A DNA stretch of 53,206 nt from Sphaerisporangium corydalis (lineage in GTDB: Bacteria > Actinomycetota > Actinomycetes > Streptosporangiales > Streptosporangiaceae). The translations under genes and the position numbers were made by a program. Position 1 is the first letter of the stretch; each line of letters begins with the position of its first letter. Positions 7,867 to 15,802 of this stretch are shown piece by piece. The notes beneath the pieces were generated by a model, which had not been told where the DNA came from, ran no database searches, and saw only the letters and a program-made list of their open reading frames with translations. The stretch is taken from positions 110,793 through 163,998 of the forward strand of contig NZ_JANZYP010000011.1 in the NCBI RefSeq assembly GCF_025506355.1, given 5' to 3'.

Positions 7867-8802
7867 ATGGCGACGGCCGCGACGTATGTCGAGTTCGCCG
7901 CGCGTGAGGCGCATGGGGTGTCGCCGACCTATGAGCGGCTGGCCTTGGCGGTCTCCCGTGATGACGAGGTGCTCGCGCTGCTCGGCACGCTCCCGCCGGG
8001 CAAGCGGCAGCCGAACCTGCTGTTCGGCGTAGTGCGGTTCCTCGGCGGTCCGGTCGGGGACCCGGCCGCGTTCCACGATCACACGGTGGCGAACTGGCCG
8101 GCGATCGAGGCGGAGATGCGCACCCGGGCCACGCAGACCAACGAGGCCGGGCGCTGCGCCGTGCTGCTGCCGGTGCTCGCCGCGTTGCCGCAGCCGCTCG
8201 CGTTGCTGGAGGTGGGCGCGTCCGCCGGGCTGTGCCTCTACCCCGACCGGTACACCTACCGCTACGGCGATCACGTGGTCGGCTCCGGCGGGCCCGTCCT
8301 CGACTGCGCGGCGACCGGAGTGCGGCCGCCGGCCGGTCTGCCCCATGTGGTGTGGCGGGCCGGGCTGGACCTGAACCCGCTCGACGTGACCGACCCCGCG
8401 GACGTCGCGTGGCTCGACGCCCTCATCTGGCCGGAGCACGCGCACCGCCGCGCCCGGCTGCGGGACGCCGTGGCCGTCGCCGCCGCCGATCCGCCGCTGC
8501 TCGTACGCGGCGACGTGGTGGACGACCTGCCGGCGCTGGCCGCGCGGGCGCCGGAGGGGGCGACGCTGGTGGTGTTCCACACTGCTGTGCTGTTCTACGT
8601 GCCTGAGCCGAGAAGGAGGGCGTTCGCGGAGGTGGTACGCGGGCTGCCCGGTCACTGGATCGCGAACGAGGACCCGGCCGTGCTGCGCTACGACGCGCTC
8701 CCGGACCCCCCGGACGAGACGCTGCACACCGTCCTCGCCCTGGACGGAACACCACTCGCCTGGTCCCGCCCCCACGGCCAGTCGTTCACCTGGTTCGCCT
8801 GA
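7867..8802 (+). CDS. DUF2332 family protein
   Basis: 311 residues. The ATG giving MATAATYVEFAAREAHG was chosen because DUF2332 similarity starts there; the in-frame extension upstream is Arg/Gly-rich and overlaps the tandem repeat. Family hallmarks are SPTYERLALAVSRDDEVLALL, QPNLLFGVVRFL, LLEVGASAGLCLYPDRY (a methyltransferase-like glycine loop), LIWPEHAHRRARL and TLVVFHTAVLFYVPEPRR. The LEVGASAG loop suggests a Rossmann-like fold, but no activity is established for this family. It stands alone after a region of low coding potential. Confidence 0.85.
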   Translation: MATAATYVEFAAREAHGVSPTYERLALAVSRDDEVLALLGTLPPGKRQPNLLFGVVRFLGGPVGDPAAFHDHTVANWPAIEAEMRTRATQTNEAGRCAVLLPVLAALPQPLALLEVGASAGLCLYPDRYTYRYGDHVVGSGGPVLDCAATGVRPPAGLPHVVWRAGLDLNPLDVTDPADVAWLDALIWPEHAHRRARLRDAVAVAAADPPLLVRGDVVDDLPALAARAPEGATLVVFHTAVLFYVPEPRRRAFAEVVRGLPGHWIANEDPAVLRYDALPDPPDETLHTVLALDGTPLAWSRPHGQSFTWFA

Positions 8803-9407
8803 ACCTTCAAGCGATGCAGTGTCATGTTCGGTGGCCTCTGTTGGGTGCTTGGCCGTCGCACAGGGGCCTCGAATTCGCCGTGCCCGTCCCGTCGTGACGG
8901 CGCCCGGTATGTGACGGCAGCGGCCGAGGGGACGAGCGCGCGGGTCAGGGGTGGCGGGGGTCGGGGTGGGGCGGTAGGGCCGGTAGGCCTTGGTAATACT
9001 GCCCGAGCCGAAGGCGAGGACCTTCTTCACCGACTCGCAGGCCGGCCACCGGTGGGGGGCAGGCGCTGAGGGCGCATGGGGTCTGGGGCCGGAAGGGCCG
9101 GTAGGCCATGGGAAAACTGCCCGAGCCGGAGGCGAGGACCTTTTCCAGCCGGGCTTGGCGTCGTACAGGGCGCCGGATTCGCCGTACCTTGTCCCGCTGC
9201 GTCGGCGCCCGTTGGCAGAGGCGTTATGAGGGCGAGAGGGGGCCGTCGGCGCCTGTTGGTAAGGGCGTCGTGATGGCGAAAGGGGAGCGGGGGTAGGGAG
9301 GGGGAGGTTGGGGTGTGGAGGGTTGGGTTGGGTGGGTTCTACGATGGTTGGATGATGTTCGGTAGTGCAGGTTTCAAGGGGTTTTGAAGGGGTCGTAAGG
9401 TTCCGGC
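8803..9407. other. Non-coding field of degenerate repeats and G-rich DNA
   Basis: 605 bp between the DUF2332 and GGT-like genes without a supportable gene. It holds two families of imperfect direct repeats (separate entry) and a G-rich tract at about 9290-9345 that is purine/T-biased on the top strand. The last 40 bp contain TTCAA/TTGAA as a short inverted repeat and the AAGG ribosome site of the next gene. Confidence 0.6.
8846..9211. repeat. Two interleaved families of imperfect direct repeats
   Basis: Family 1 is about 51 bp: 8977-9027 and 9095-9145, sharing GGGCCGGTAGGCC, CTGCCCGAGCCG and GGCGAGGACCTT. Family 2 is about 60 bp: 8846-8905 and 9153-9211, sharing GCTTGG, TTCGCCGT, GTCCCG and CGGCGCCCG. 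Together they look like a duplicated and decayed segment of about 300 bp. Confidence 0.7.
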
Positions 9408-10964
9408 ATGGAGTTCACCAGATTTGCCACGTTCGGCATGGTTTGTACGATCGATCACTTGGCCTCCTCAGCGGGGCTGACCATGTTGGAACGGGGTGGA
9501 TCCGCCGCGGACGCGGCGATCGCCGCCAATGCCGTGCTCGCGGTGACCGCGCCGCACGCGTGCGGTCTCGGTGGTGACCTCTTCGCCCTCGTCCACGCGG
9601 GCGCCGGCGCGCCGCAGGCGTTGAACGCCTCCGGCCGGGCGGGTTCGGGCGCCGATCCGGACCGGCTGCGCGCCGAGGGCCGTGACCGGATGCCCTTCCA
9701 GCGGGACATCCGATCGGTGACGGTCCCAGGATGCGCGGACGGCTGGCTGGCGTTGCACGCCGAGTACGGCCGGCTGCCGCTCGCCGAGCTTTTCGCCCCC
9801 GCCGTCCGGTACGCCGACGCGGGCTTCCCCGCCTCGCCGCTCCTCGCGCCGGCCGCCGGCGTACTGCCCGGCCAGGACGCACCCGTCGCCCCCGGCGACC
9901 TCCTCCGGCGCCCCGGCGTCGCCCGCGCCCTGGAGGCGCTGGCCACCGAGGGCCGCGACGGCTTCTACCTCGGCGACTTCGGCAAGGGCCTCGTCACGCT
10001 GGGCCGCGACCGGTCCGCGGGTGGTTCGAACGAGGGCGAGTACACCGAGGCCGACCTCGCGCGCGTGAACGCCGACTGGGTCGAACCGCTGGTCACCCAC
10101 GTCTTCGGCCACGACGTGTGGACGATGCCGCCGAACTCCCAGGGCTACCTCCTGCTGCTGGCGCTGTCGATCGCCGAGGGACTCGACCTTCCCCGCGACC
10201 CGGCCGACCCGCTCTGGGCGCACCTGCTCGCCGAGTCCGCCCGGGCCGCCGGGCACGACCGCCTCGACGTGCTCTACGAGGGCGCGTCCGTCGGGGACGT
10301 GCTCGCCTCCGCGGCGGAGCGCCGGGCCACGATCGACCCCTCGCGCCGGGCCCGCCTCCGCGGCCTGTCCTCGCCCGGCGACACGACGTACCTGTGCGCG
10401 GTGGACGCCGAAGGCATGGGCGTGTCGCTCATCCAGTCGAACGCCGCGGGCTTCGGCAGCATGCTCTTCGAGCCGGCCACCGGCATCAACCTGCACAACC
10501 GGGGCATCGGCTTCTCGCTCGCCTCCGGTCACCCGGCGGAGTACGGCCCCGGCCGCCGCCCGCCGCACACCCTCGCGCCCGCCCTGGTGACCCGTCCGGA
10601 CGGGTCGCTCCGCACCGTCCTCGGGACGATGGGCGGGGACTCCCAGCCGCAGATCCTCCTGCAGGTACTCGCGCGGCTGCTGGCGGCGGGGGAGTCGCCC
10701 GGCGAGGCGATCAGCGCGCCCCGGTGGCGGCTCGGGTCCGGTCTGACCGGGTTCGACGCCTGGGCCGACCCCGACGGGGCGTCGCTGGACGTCGAGGAGG
10801 GTGCGTCCTGGGGCGACGGGTTGGGCGAGCGCGGCCACCACGTCCAGCCGCTCCCGTACAGCGGGGCGTTCGGGTACGCGCACATGATCGACGTACGTAC
10901 GGACGGCGTGCTGGCGGGTGCGGCGGACCCGAGGGCCCTCATCTCCAGCGCCTCCGGCCGCTGA
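9408..10964 (+). CDS. Gamma-glutamyltransferase-family protein
   Basis: 518 residues. The N-terminal part has the family signature LERGGSAADAAIAANAVLAVTAPHACGLGGDLFALV. The autoprocessing/nucleophile threonine lies in SPGDTTYLCAVDAEG (around residue 325), followed by SLIQSNAAGFGS, LHNRGIGFSL, RPPHTLAPALV and TMGGDSQPQ. There is no signal peptide, unlike periplasmic GGTs, so a cytoplasmic member acting on a gamma-glutamyl or other amide is likely. The usual substrate-binding Arg environment cannot be confirmed here. It is transcribed alone; an inverted repeat right after the stop is a likely terminator. Confidence 0.85.
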   Translation: MEFTRFATFGMVCTIDHLASSAGLTMLERGGSAADAAIAANAVLAVTAPHACGLGGDLFALVHAGAGAPQALNASGRAGSGADPDRLRAEGRDRMPFQRDIRSVTVPGCADGWLALHAEYGRLPLAELFAPAVRYADAGFPASPLLAPAAGVLPGQDAPVAPGDLLRRPGVARALEALATEGRDGFYLGDFGKGLVTLGRDRSAGGSNEGEYTEADLARVNADWVEPLVTHVFGHDVWTMPPNSQGYLLLLALSIAEGLDLPRDPADPLWAHLLAESARAAGHDRLDVLYEGASVGDVLASAAERRATIDPSRRARLRGLSSPGDTTYLCAVDAEGMGVSLIQSNAAGFGSMLFEPATGINLHNRGIGFSLASGHPAEYGPGRRPPHTLAPALVTRPDGSLRTVLGTMGGDSQPQILLQVLARLLAAGESPGEAISAPRWRLGSGLTGFDAWADPDGASLDVEEGASWGDGLGERGHHVQPLPYSGAFGYAHMIDVRTDGVLAGAADPRALISSASGR

Positions 10965-10971
10965 CCCGCCG

Positions 10972-11004
10972 TTCCCGGTTCGAAACACCCTCGCGAACCG
11001 GGAA
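10972..11004 (+). terminator. Hairpin after the GGT-like gene
   Basis: Perfect 11-bp stem (10972-10982 with 10994-11004) and an 11-nt loop, starting 7 nt after the stop codon. No U-tract follows, as is common in actinomycetes. Confidence 0.5.
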
Positions 11005-11236
11005 TGACTCCGGCCTGCCCCACAGCACTTGACTTCCCTCGGCCGGGAGCGATCCGTTCTGTGCTCGCGGGTGATTTCGGGGACCCGGGAACATCTTTCG
11101 TGCGAGCGTGGTTACTTAGATCGTGGCCGGTGTGTCCGGTGTCCCCGGGCCTCACCTATTGCCTTCGCGGAATACCGTTCGGCTGGAGCCGCGTTGTGCC
11201 TTTCGCCGAGAGGCGACCCGCACACCGGTCCGCGAT

Positions 11237-11281
11237 CGTGAAAGACCCCGCCAGGGGAGTTCCCTGGCGGGGTCTTTCACG
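11237..11281. terminator. Very strong hairpin, perfect 20-bp stem
   Basis: CGTGAAAGACCCCGCCAGGG at 11237-11256 pairs without mismatch with 11262-11281 around a 5-nt loop (GAGTT). Because the stem starts with GAAAG and ends with CTTTC it can serve either strand. No gene ends immediately before it, so it may isolate the PASTA operon from upstream transcription. Confidence 0.7.
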
Positions 11282-11287
11282 TCCAGT

Positions 11288-11334
11288 GGGGATACGCGAC
11301 ACCGGACGTGCCCGGCGGGGATATGCGACATCGG
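11288..11334. repeat. Direct repeat, 18 bp with 29-bp period
   Basis: GGGGATAYGCGACAYCGG occurs at 11288-11305 and 11317-11334. A partial third copy (GGGGATATGAG) lies about 29 bp further on. The even spacing suggests tandem duplication or a multi-site operator. Confidence 0.5.
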
Positions 11335-11352
11335 CCGCGTCAGGTGGGGGAT

Positions 11353-11372
11353 ATGAGTAGGGGAGTACTCAT
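11353..11372. promoter_or_regulatory. Inverted repeat ATGAGTA-N6-TACTCAT
   Basis: Perfect 7-bp arms (11353-11359, 11366-11372), overlapping a second dyad AGTAC/GTACT. It lies 70 bp before the PASTA gene and is a candidate operator or 5' leader hairpin; no regulator can be named. Confidence 0.4.
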
Positions 11373-11442
11373 GTACTGAGCAGGTGTGCTTTTTAGACTC
11401 GGAGGATCAGGCGCGATGGCCTGATTCTGCGAGGGGTCGCCG

Positions 11443-12555
11443 ATGTTCCGCCGTTTTCCGCTCCTCTCCCGCATGCCGTTCTCACCGGCCTTCCCCGGCC
11501 GGGGAACCGCGCAACGGGGGCTGGTTGGTGCCGTGCTGGCGCTGGCCATCGCCTTCAACCCGGTGCCGTCGACTCCCGGGCCGGACCCGTCGACCCCGGT
11601 GCCCGAGTCGTCGACGCCCGGCCCGTTCGTGCCCGTGCCCAATGGGATCGGCCAATGCGTGGCGCCCGAGGTGAGTGGGCTGCCCGTCGAGCAGGCGCGG
11701 GCCATGCTGACCGGGTTGCCGAAGAACACCATCACCGTCACGCAGACCCCCTCCGACCCGCCGACGAGCCAGACGTCCTACGTCGTCGACTACCAGATCA
11801 GCGAATGCTCGACCGACTACCCCTACCAGGCGTACACGATCACGCTGGAGCTCGGCACGAAGGTCCCGGCCCTGCGGGACCTTCCGCGCGACGACGCCGA
11901 GACCGTGCTGGCCGACTTCGGGTTCACCGCGGACGCCCGGCCGCCGGACGCCGGCGTCGAGTGGACGGTCACCGGGCAGGACCCGGCCGCCGGGACCCTC
12001 GCCCTGTACAGGTCGGCCGTCCGTTTCGACCTGGTCTCCCCGACCACCCCCACCCCCGAGATCACCACGCCCACACCGGAGATCACCACTCCCGCGCCGG
12101 AGGTCGTGACCCCGGAGCCGTCGGTGTCGGAGCCCGGCGACGACACCGGTCCCGTGGACATCCCGATCACCGACACCGGGGGCAGTACGTCCGGCGGGAC
12201 GGGGCCGGTCACCGCCGCGGTGCTGGGCGGACTGCTGATCGGCCTGGTGCTCATCGCCCGCGGCGTTCTCGCCCGCCGGCGGACACCCCAGCCGGTCACG
12301 GGACCGCCGCCGCCCCGCCCAGTCCCGCCCCCAGCGCCACGCCCCGCGTCGCACGCGCAGAGCGAGCGCCCGCACAGCGCGATCCATTGCGTCGCCCACC
12401 CGGACCCCGCGCCACATGTGGAGCTCCACCTGACCGCCTCCGCCACTCCGCTGGGCGGGCGAACAGGCCGCCCCGCAGGCCCCCGGATACCGGACATCCG
12501 GGTCGAACTCCATGCCGATGCCGGTCGCCAGGAACTGAGAGAGGTGGCACCGTGA
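11443..12555 (+). CDS. Membrane-anchored PASTA-domain protein
   Basis: 370 residues. An N-terminal hydrophobic segment (RGLVGAVLALAIAF) acts as signal or anchor. A Pro/Thr-rich linker follows, then two PASTA-like repeats: one beginning VAPEVSGLPVEQARAMLTGL, the next VPALRDLPRDDAETVLADFGF and ending in a DPAAGT turn. A second Pro/Thr/Glu linker with PEITTPTPE repeats and a membrane helix (VTAAVLGGLLIGLVLIARGVL, about 232-252) lead to a Pro-rich and His-containing cytoplasmic tail. PASTA domains bind peptidoglycan or beta-lactams in Ser/Thr kinases, but no kinase domain is present. The downstream gene overlaps by 4 nt, so the tail and that protein may interact. Confidence 0.7.
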   Translation: MFRRFPLLSRMPFSPAFPGRGTAQRGLVGAVLALAIAFNPVPSTPGPDPSTPVPESSTPGPFVPVPNGIGQCVAPEVSGLPVEQARAMLTGLPKNTITVTQTPSDPPTSQTSYVVDYQISECSTDYPYQAYTITLELGTKVPALRDLPRDDAETVLADFGFTADARPPDAGVEWTVTGQDPAAGTLALYRSAVRFDLVSPTTPTPEITTPTPEITTPAPEVVTPEPSVSEPGDDTGPVDIPITDTGGSTSGGTGPVTAAVLGGLLIGLVLIARGVLARRRTPQPVTGPPPPRPVPPPAPRPASHAQSERPHSAIHCVAHPDPAPHVELHLTASATPLGGRTGRPAGPRIPDIRVELHADAGRQELREVAP

Positions 12556-13160
12556 CGGTCCACATCGAGACGAACCCGAGCACGGCCGACCTCCTGCTCT
12601 TCGCGAACCCCCAGAACGCGGCGGCCGAGCTTTCCCGCGCCCTGGAGGCGCGCCGCATGCTGGAGCTCGTCGAGGACGGCGCCCGCCGGGCGGACTCGGC
12701 CTTCCACGAGGCGCTCAACGGCCACGTCGCCAAGGCCGGGGGCGAGCCGCTGAGCGGGCTGGACCTCGGGGCGGTGCTGCTCGGCGGCTGGCAGCGGTAC
12801 CGCGACCTGCGGATCGCCGCCCGTACGACCCTGGAACGACCCGGGACCACCGAGACGGTCAGCCTGGCCGAGCACACGATCACCTCCCGGCACGCCCCCT
12901 ACGTGGACGTGTACGTCGACGGGCGGCGGGTGACGCGGGTCGAGTTCGGGATCGACCTGTCGTTCAGCCTCAGCCTGATGGAGGCGACCGTCCGGGACGG
13001 ACGTCTCATGACGCTGGGCGTGGGCGGCTGCGTTGCGAGCATCACGTGGAGCGTTCGGGGGTTCACGGTGGCGCGGAACGAGAGACAGCTCGGGCTTCCC
13101 CGGCAGGTCGGGCTCGGCCGCGGGATCCCCCTGCACCGCGAGACCCCGCAACGATCCTGA
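12552..13160 (+). CDS. Unknown protein coupled to the PASTA protein
   Basis: 202 residues starting at the GTG of a GTGA overlap with the upstream stop. The first half is helical (ADLLLFANPQNAAAELSRALEARRMLELVEDGARRAD). The second half is strand-rich (SRHAPYVDVYVDGRRVTRVEFGIDLSFSLSLMEATVRDGRLMTLG), and the end is basic. No signal peptide or membrane segment. I do not recognise the family. Coupling to the PASTA gene makes a shared complex or pathway likely (inference), with this protein on the cytoplasmic side. Confidence 0.65.
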   Translation: MTVHIETNPSTADLLLFANPQNAAAELSRALEARRMLELVEDGARRADSAFHEALNGHVAKAGGEPLSGLDLGAVLLGGWQRYRDLRIAARTTLERPGTTETVSLAEHTITSRHAPYVDVYVDGRRVTRVEFGIDLSFSLSLMEATVRDGRLMTLGVGGCVASITWSVRGFTVARNERQLGLPRQVGLGRGIPLHRETPQRS

Positions 13161-13260
13161 TCCCGGCCGCCTGTCCGGCCGCGCTTCACCCTCGCCGAAC
13201 GGTCCCTCCTCATCGAATGGCCGGACCGCCTGGCCCGCTGACGTGCCCGCCCGGACGGGG

Positions 13261-13908
13261 TCAGCGGGTGGGGAGGTTGGGCGGGAAGGCGGCGCGGTCG
13301 TTGAGGTGGGGGAAGGGGTCCGGCGGGACGGGGACGCCGAGGAAGGCGCAGAGCGGTTCCCAGCCCTGGTCCACGTGGTAGTCGAGCAGCCGGTCGGGCG
13401 CGACCGTCCGCCGGACCTCGTCGTTGTGCCGCTCGTAGCAGGAGATCACGTGCGCGCGGTCGTCTATGTGGCCGCCGAAGGTGTGGTCGACGACGATCTC
13501 GCGGGCGAACTCGGCCAGGCGCCGGCCGTCCGGGAGCCCGCCGAACCGCCCGGTGACCCCGTGGCCGGGGGCGCCGTCGCCCATGACCTTGAAGATCGTC
13601 CGGATCATGGACTCGTACCACGCGTCCGCGTCCCTGCTGGTGAGGATGACCTTCGCCTCGGGGTTGTCCTCGACGAGCTCGCGCCAGAAGGCCACACAGG
13701 GCCAGTCCGTGGTGGCCTCGTACCCGCTCAGCGGCCCGCGCCACGCCCCGGCGGCGCCGTGGGCGGCCGACAGCCAGCCGGAGAGGTGGTCGGGATGGGT
13801 GAGCAACTCGGTGAAGTGGTAGCACGGCGCGAACCCGATCTTGTCCAGCGCCGCCCGCAGCGACAGCGTCCCCGTGCGACCGAAACCGGCACCGACGATC
13901 TGAAGCAT
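13261..13908 (-). CDS. Sulfotransferase-family protein
   Basis: 215 residues starting MLQIVGAGFGRTGTLSLRAAL. GFGRTGT corresponds to the 5'-phosphosulfate (PAPS) binding loop and SLRAAL to the helix after it. The second PAPS element is VILTSRDADAWYESM. The end contains LLDYHVDQGWEPLCAFLGVPVPPDPFPHLND, the usual C-terminal sulfotransferase segment with the substrate-side His/Asn. This short type is common in actinomycetes and fungi and is usually annotated only as sulfotransferase family; its acceptor is unknown. It runs in the same direction as the lactate permease upstream, with a 79-bp gap, so co-transcription is possible. Confidence 0.8.
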   Translation of the reverse strand: MLQIVGAGFGRTGTLSLRAALDKIGFAPCYHFTELLTHPDHLSGWLSAAHGAAGAWRGPLSGYEATTDWPCVAFWRELVEDNPEAKVILTSRDADAWYESMIRTIFKVMGDGAPGHGVTGRFGGLPDGRRLAEFAREIVVDHTFGGHIDDRAHVISCYERHNDEVRRTVAPDRLLDYHVDQGWEPLCAFLGVPVPPDPFPHLNDRAAFPPNLPTR

Positions 13909-13987
13909 GGCGTCCCCCTGACCCCAGGTGTGGCGTGAGCCACTCCTCCATAGGACCAGAAAACGGACGAAAAGGACAAATGACCTG

Positions 13988-15637
13988 CTAGGTCACCATC
14001 CAGGACAGCACCGGGGAGGCCTGGAGGGCCGACAGGGCGCACAGGGCGACCAGGAAGATCAGGCTCCAGACGATGACGCGCCGGAAGATGTCGCCTTCCT
14101 TGCCGTCCAGGCCGACCGCCGCGGCCGCGATGGCGAGGTTCTGCGGCGAGATCATCTTGCCGAGGACGCCGCCGGAGCTGTTGGCGGCGGCCATCAGCAC
14201 CGCGGGCAGCCCGGCCTGGTTCGCGGCCGTGACCTGCAGGGCGCCGAACAGCGAGTTGGACGAGGTGTCGGAGCCGGTCACCGCCACGCCGAGCCAGCCG
14301 AGGATGGGGGACAGCAGGGCGAAGGCGCCGCCCGCTCCGGCCATCCAGGTGCCGAGGGTGATCGTCTGGCCGCTGGCGTTCATCACGAACGCCAGCGCCA
14401 GCACGGCCATCACGGTGACGATGGCCCACCGGAGCTGGTGGAGCGTCGCCCCGTACGCCTTCAGGGCCCGGGGGACCGTCAGCCGCAGTGCGATCATGGT
14501 GATGAGGCCGGCCACCAGCATCTGGGTACCGGGCGTGGTGAGCAGGTTCAGGGTGAAGGTGGGCAGCGCCAGCGGGCCGCCCCTGGCGTTCAGCAGGTGC
14601 AGCCCCGGCCACCGCACGGTGAACGTCGCCTTGTCCAGCAGCGCCTTCACCACGGGGATCTGGCAGATCACGAAGACCACGATGATGATCCCGTACGGCG
14701 CGTAGGCCCGTACGACCTCCGCCCGGTCGTCGGGGCGGGCGACGCGCGCGGCGAATCCGGGGGTCGGCTCGTCGGCCGCGCCGCCCGCGATCACGGCGGG
14801 CTCGGTGTACGGCTCGCGCGGGCGCCGGACGCGGACCATCGCGACCACGGCGGCGGCCGACAGCAGGGACGCGACGACGTCGGCCAGCGGGACCGAGACG
14901 AAGTTCGAGGTGGCGTACTGGGCGACGGCGAACACGACCCCGCAGACCAGTGCCACCGGCCAGGTGTCGCGCAGCCCCTTCGCCCCGCTGACGATGATGA
15001 CGAGCGCGAGCGGGACGAACACGGCCAGGACGGGGGTCTGCCGCCCGACCATGGCGCCCAGGGTGTCGCTGGGCAGGCCGGTGACCTTGCCGAGCGTGAT
15101 GATGGGGGTGGCCATGGCGCCGAACGCGACGGGCGCGGTGTTGGCGGTCAGCGCGAGGACGGCGGCCTTCAGTGGCTTGAACCCGAGGGCGATGAGCATG
15201 ACCGAGGTCACCGCGACCGGCGTGCCGAACCCCGCCAGCGCCTCGATCAGCGCCCCGAACGAGAACGCGATGATGATCGCCTGGATGCGCTGGTCGTCGC
15301 TGACCCGGGCGAACGAGCGCCGCAGCACGTCGAAGTGCCCGGTCTCCACGGTCATCTGGAAGACCCAGATGGCGTTGATGACGATCCACAGGATCGGGAA
15401 GAACCCGAACGCCGCGCCCTCGGTCCCGGCCAGCAGCGCCTGCCCCACCGGCATCCCGTAGATGACGGTGGCTATCACCACCGACAGGGCCAGGGACACC
15501 AGCGAGGCCACCCACGCGGTCACCCGCAGCACGCCGAGGAGGACGAAGAGCACCAGGAGCGGCAGCGCGGCCACCAGGGAGCTCCAGGCCAGCGAGTGGC
15601 CGACGGGATCGAGGACCTGCTGGTACACGGCGACCAC
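13988..15637 (-). CDS. L-lactate permease (LctP/LldP family)
   Basis: 549 residues with about 12-13 transmembrane segments. Family landmarks include FFPILWIVINAIWVFQMTVETG, AFSFGALIEALAGFGTPVA, a region beginning TANTAPVAFGAMATPIITLG, and SDTSSNSLFGALQVTAANQ plus AANSSGGVLGKMISPQNLAIA near the C-terminus. These carriers import L-lactate, D-lactate or glycolate with protons. The start chosen is a GTG behind GCGAGG; a second GTG three codons on is equally possible. It is divergent from an ArsR-type regulator, and the 165 bp between them hold a large inverted repeat, so control by that regulator is plausible. No lactate dehydrogenase gene is adjacent. Confidence 0.9.
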   Translation of the reverse strand: MVAVYQQVLDPVGHSLAWSSLVAALPLLVLFVLLGVLRVTAWVASLVSLALSVVIATVIYGMPVGQALLAGTEGAAFGFFPILWIVINAIWVFQMTVETGHFDVLRRSFARVSDDQRIQAIIIAFSFGALIEALAGFGTPVAVTSVMLIALGFKPLKAAVLALTANTAPVAFGAMATPIITLGKVTGLPSDTLGAMVGRQTPVLAVFVPLALVIIVSGAKGLRDTWPVALVCGVVFAVAQYATSNFVSVPLADVVASLLSAAAVVAMVRVRRPREPYTEPAVIAGGAADEPTPGFAARVARPDDRAEVVRAYAPYGIIIVVFVICQIPVVKALLDKATFTVRWPGLHLLNARGGPLALPTFTLNLLTTPGTQMLVAGLITMIALRLTVPRALKAYGATLHQLRWAIVTVMAVLALAFVMNASGQTITLGTWMAGAGGAFALLSPILGWLGVAVTGSDTSSNSLFGALQVTAANQAGLPAVLMAAANSSGGVLGKMISPQNLAIAAAAVGLDGKEGDIFRRVIVWSLIFLVALCALSALQASPVLSWMVT

Positions 15638-15737
15638 CTCGCGGGGGATCTGGTTTTCGACCGATCACTCCGGGTTTACTCCTGATCCTGACCCCCGTAA
15701 AGACCTGGAAACAAATCCCCCTCGCCGCCGGGTTGAT

Positions 15738-15784
15738 ATGCAGCCGTTCGGGTGCATAAGATTCATGCATCCGAACGGCTGCAT
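15738..15784. promoter_or_regulatory. Large inverted repeat, probable operator of the ArsR-type regulator
   Basis: Arms of 20 bp, ATGCAGCCGTTCGGGTGCAT (15738-15757) and its complement at 15765-15784, with one mismatch and a 7-bp spacer. The element ends 18 bp before the regulator's ATG. ArsR proteins bind imperfect dyads as dimers, so this is a good candidate for autoregulation and for control of the divergent lactate permease. Confidence 0.7.
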
Positions 15785-15802
15785 GTTAGGGATGGCACGG
15801 AC

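Larger units (their letters stand above)
11005..11442. other. Non-coding region before the PASTA protein
   Basis: No supportable gene. It contains a 20-bp stem hairpin, a 29-bp-period direct repeat and a short inverted repeat, each listed separately. A frame open across the region (about 118 codons) reads through the hairpin and has no family match. Confidence 0.55.

Noticed and set aside
10972..11004. A tRNA suggested by GGTTCGAA
   Set aside because: It is one arm of a simple inverted repeat; no cloverleaf can be drawn.
11004..11360. A 118-codon ORF between the GGT-like and PASTA genes
   Set aside because: It reads through a perfect 20-bp hairpin, has no ribosome site and no recognisable features.
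13928..15685. A 585-codon plus-strand open frame opposite the lactate permease
   Set aside because: Arg/Gly/His/Asp-rich shadow with no family features; the permease on the minus strand has all family motifs.
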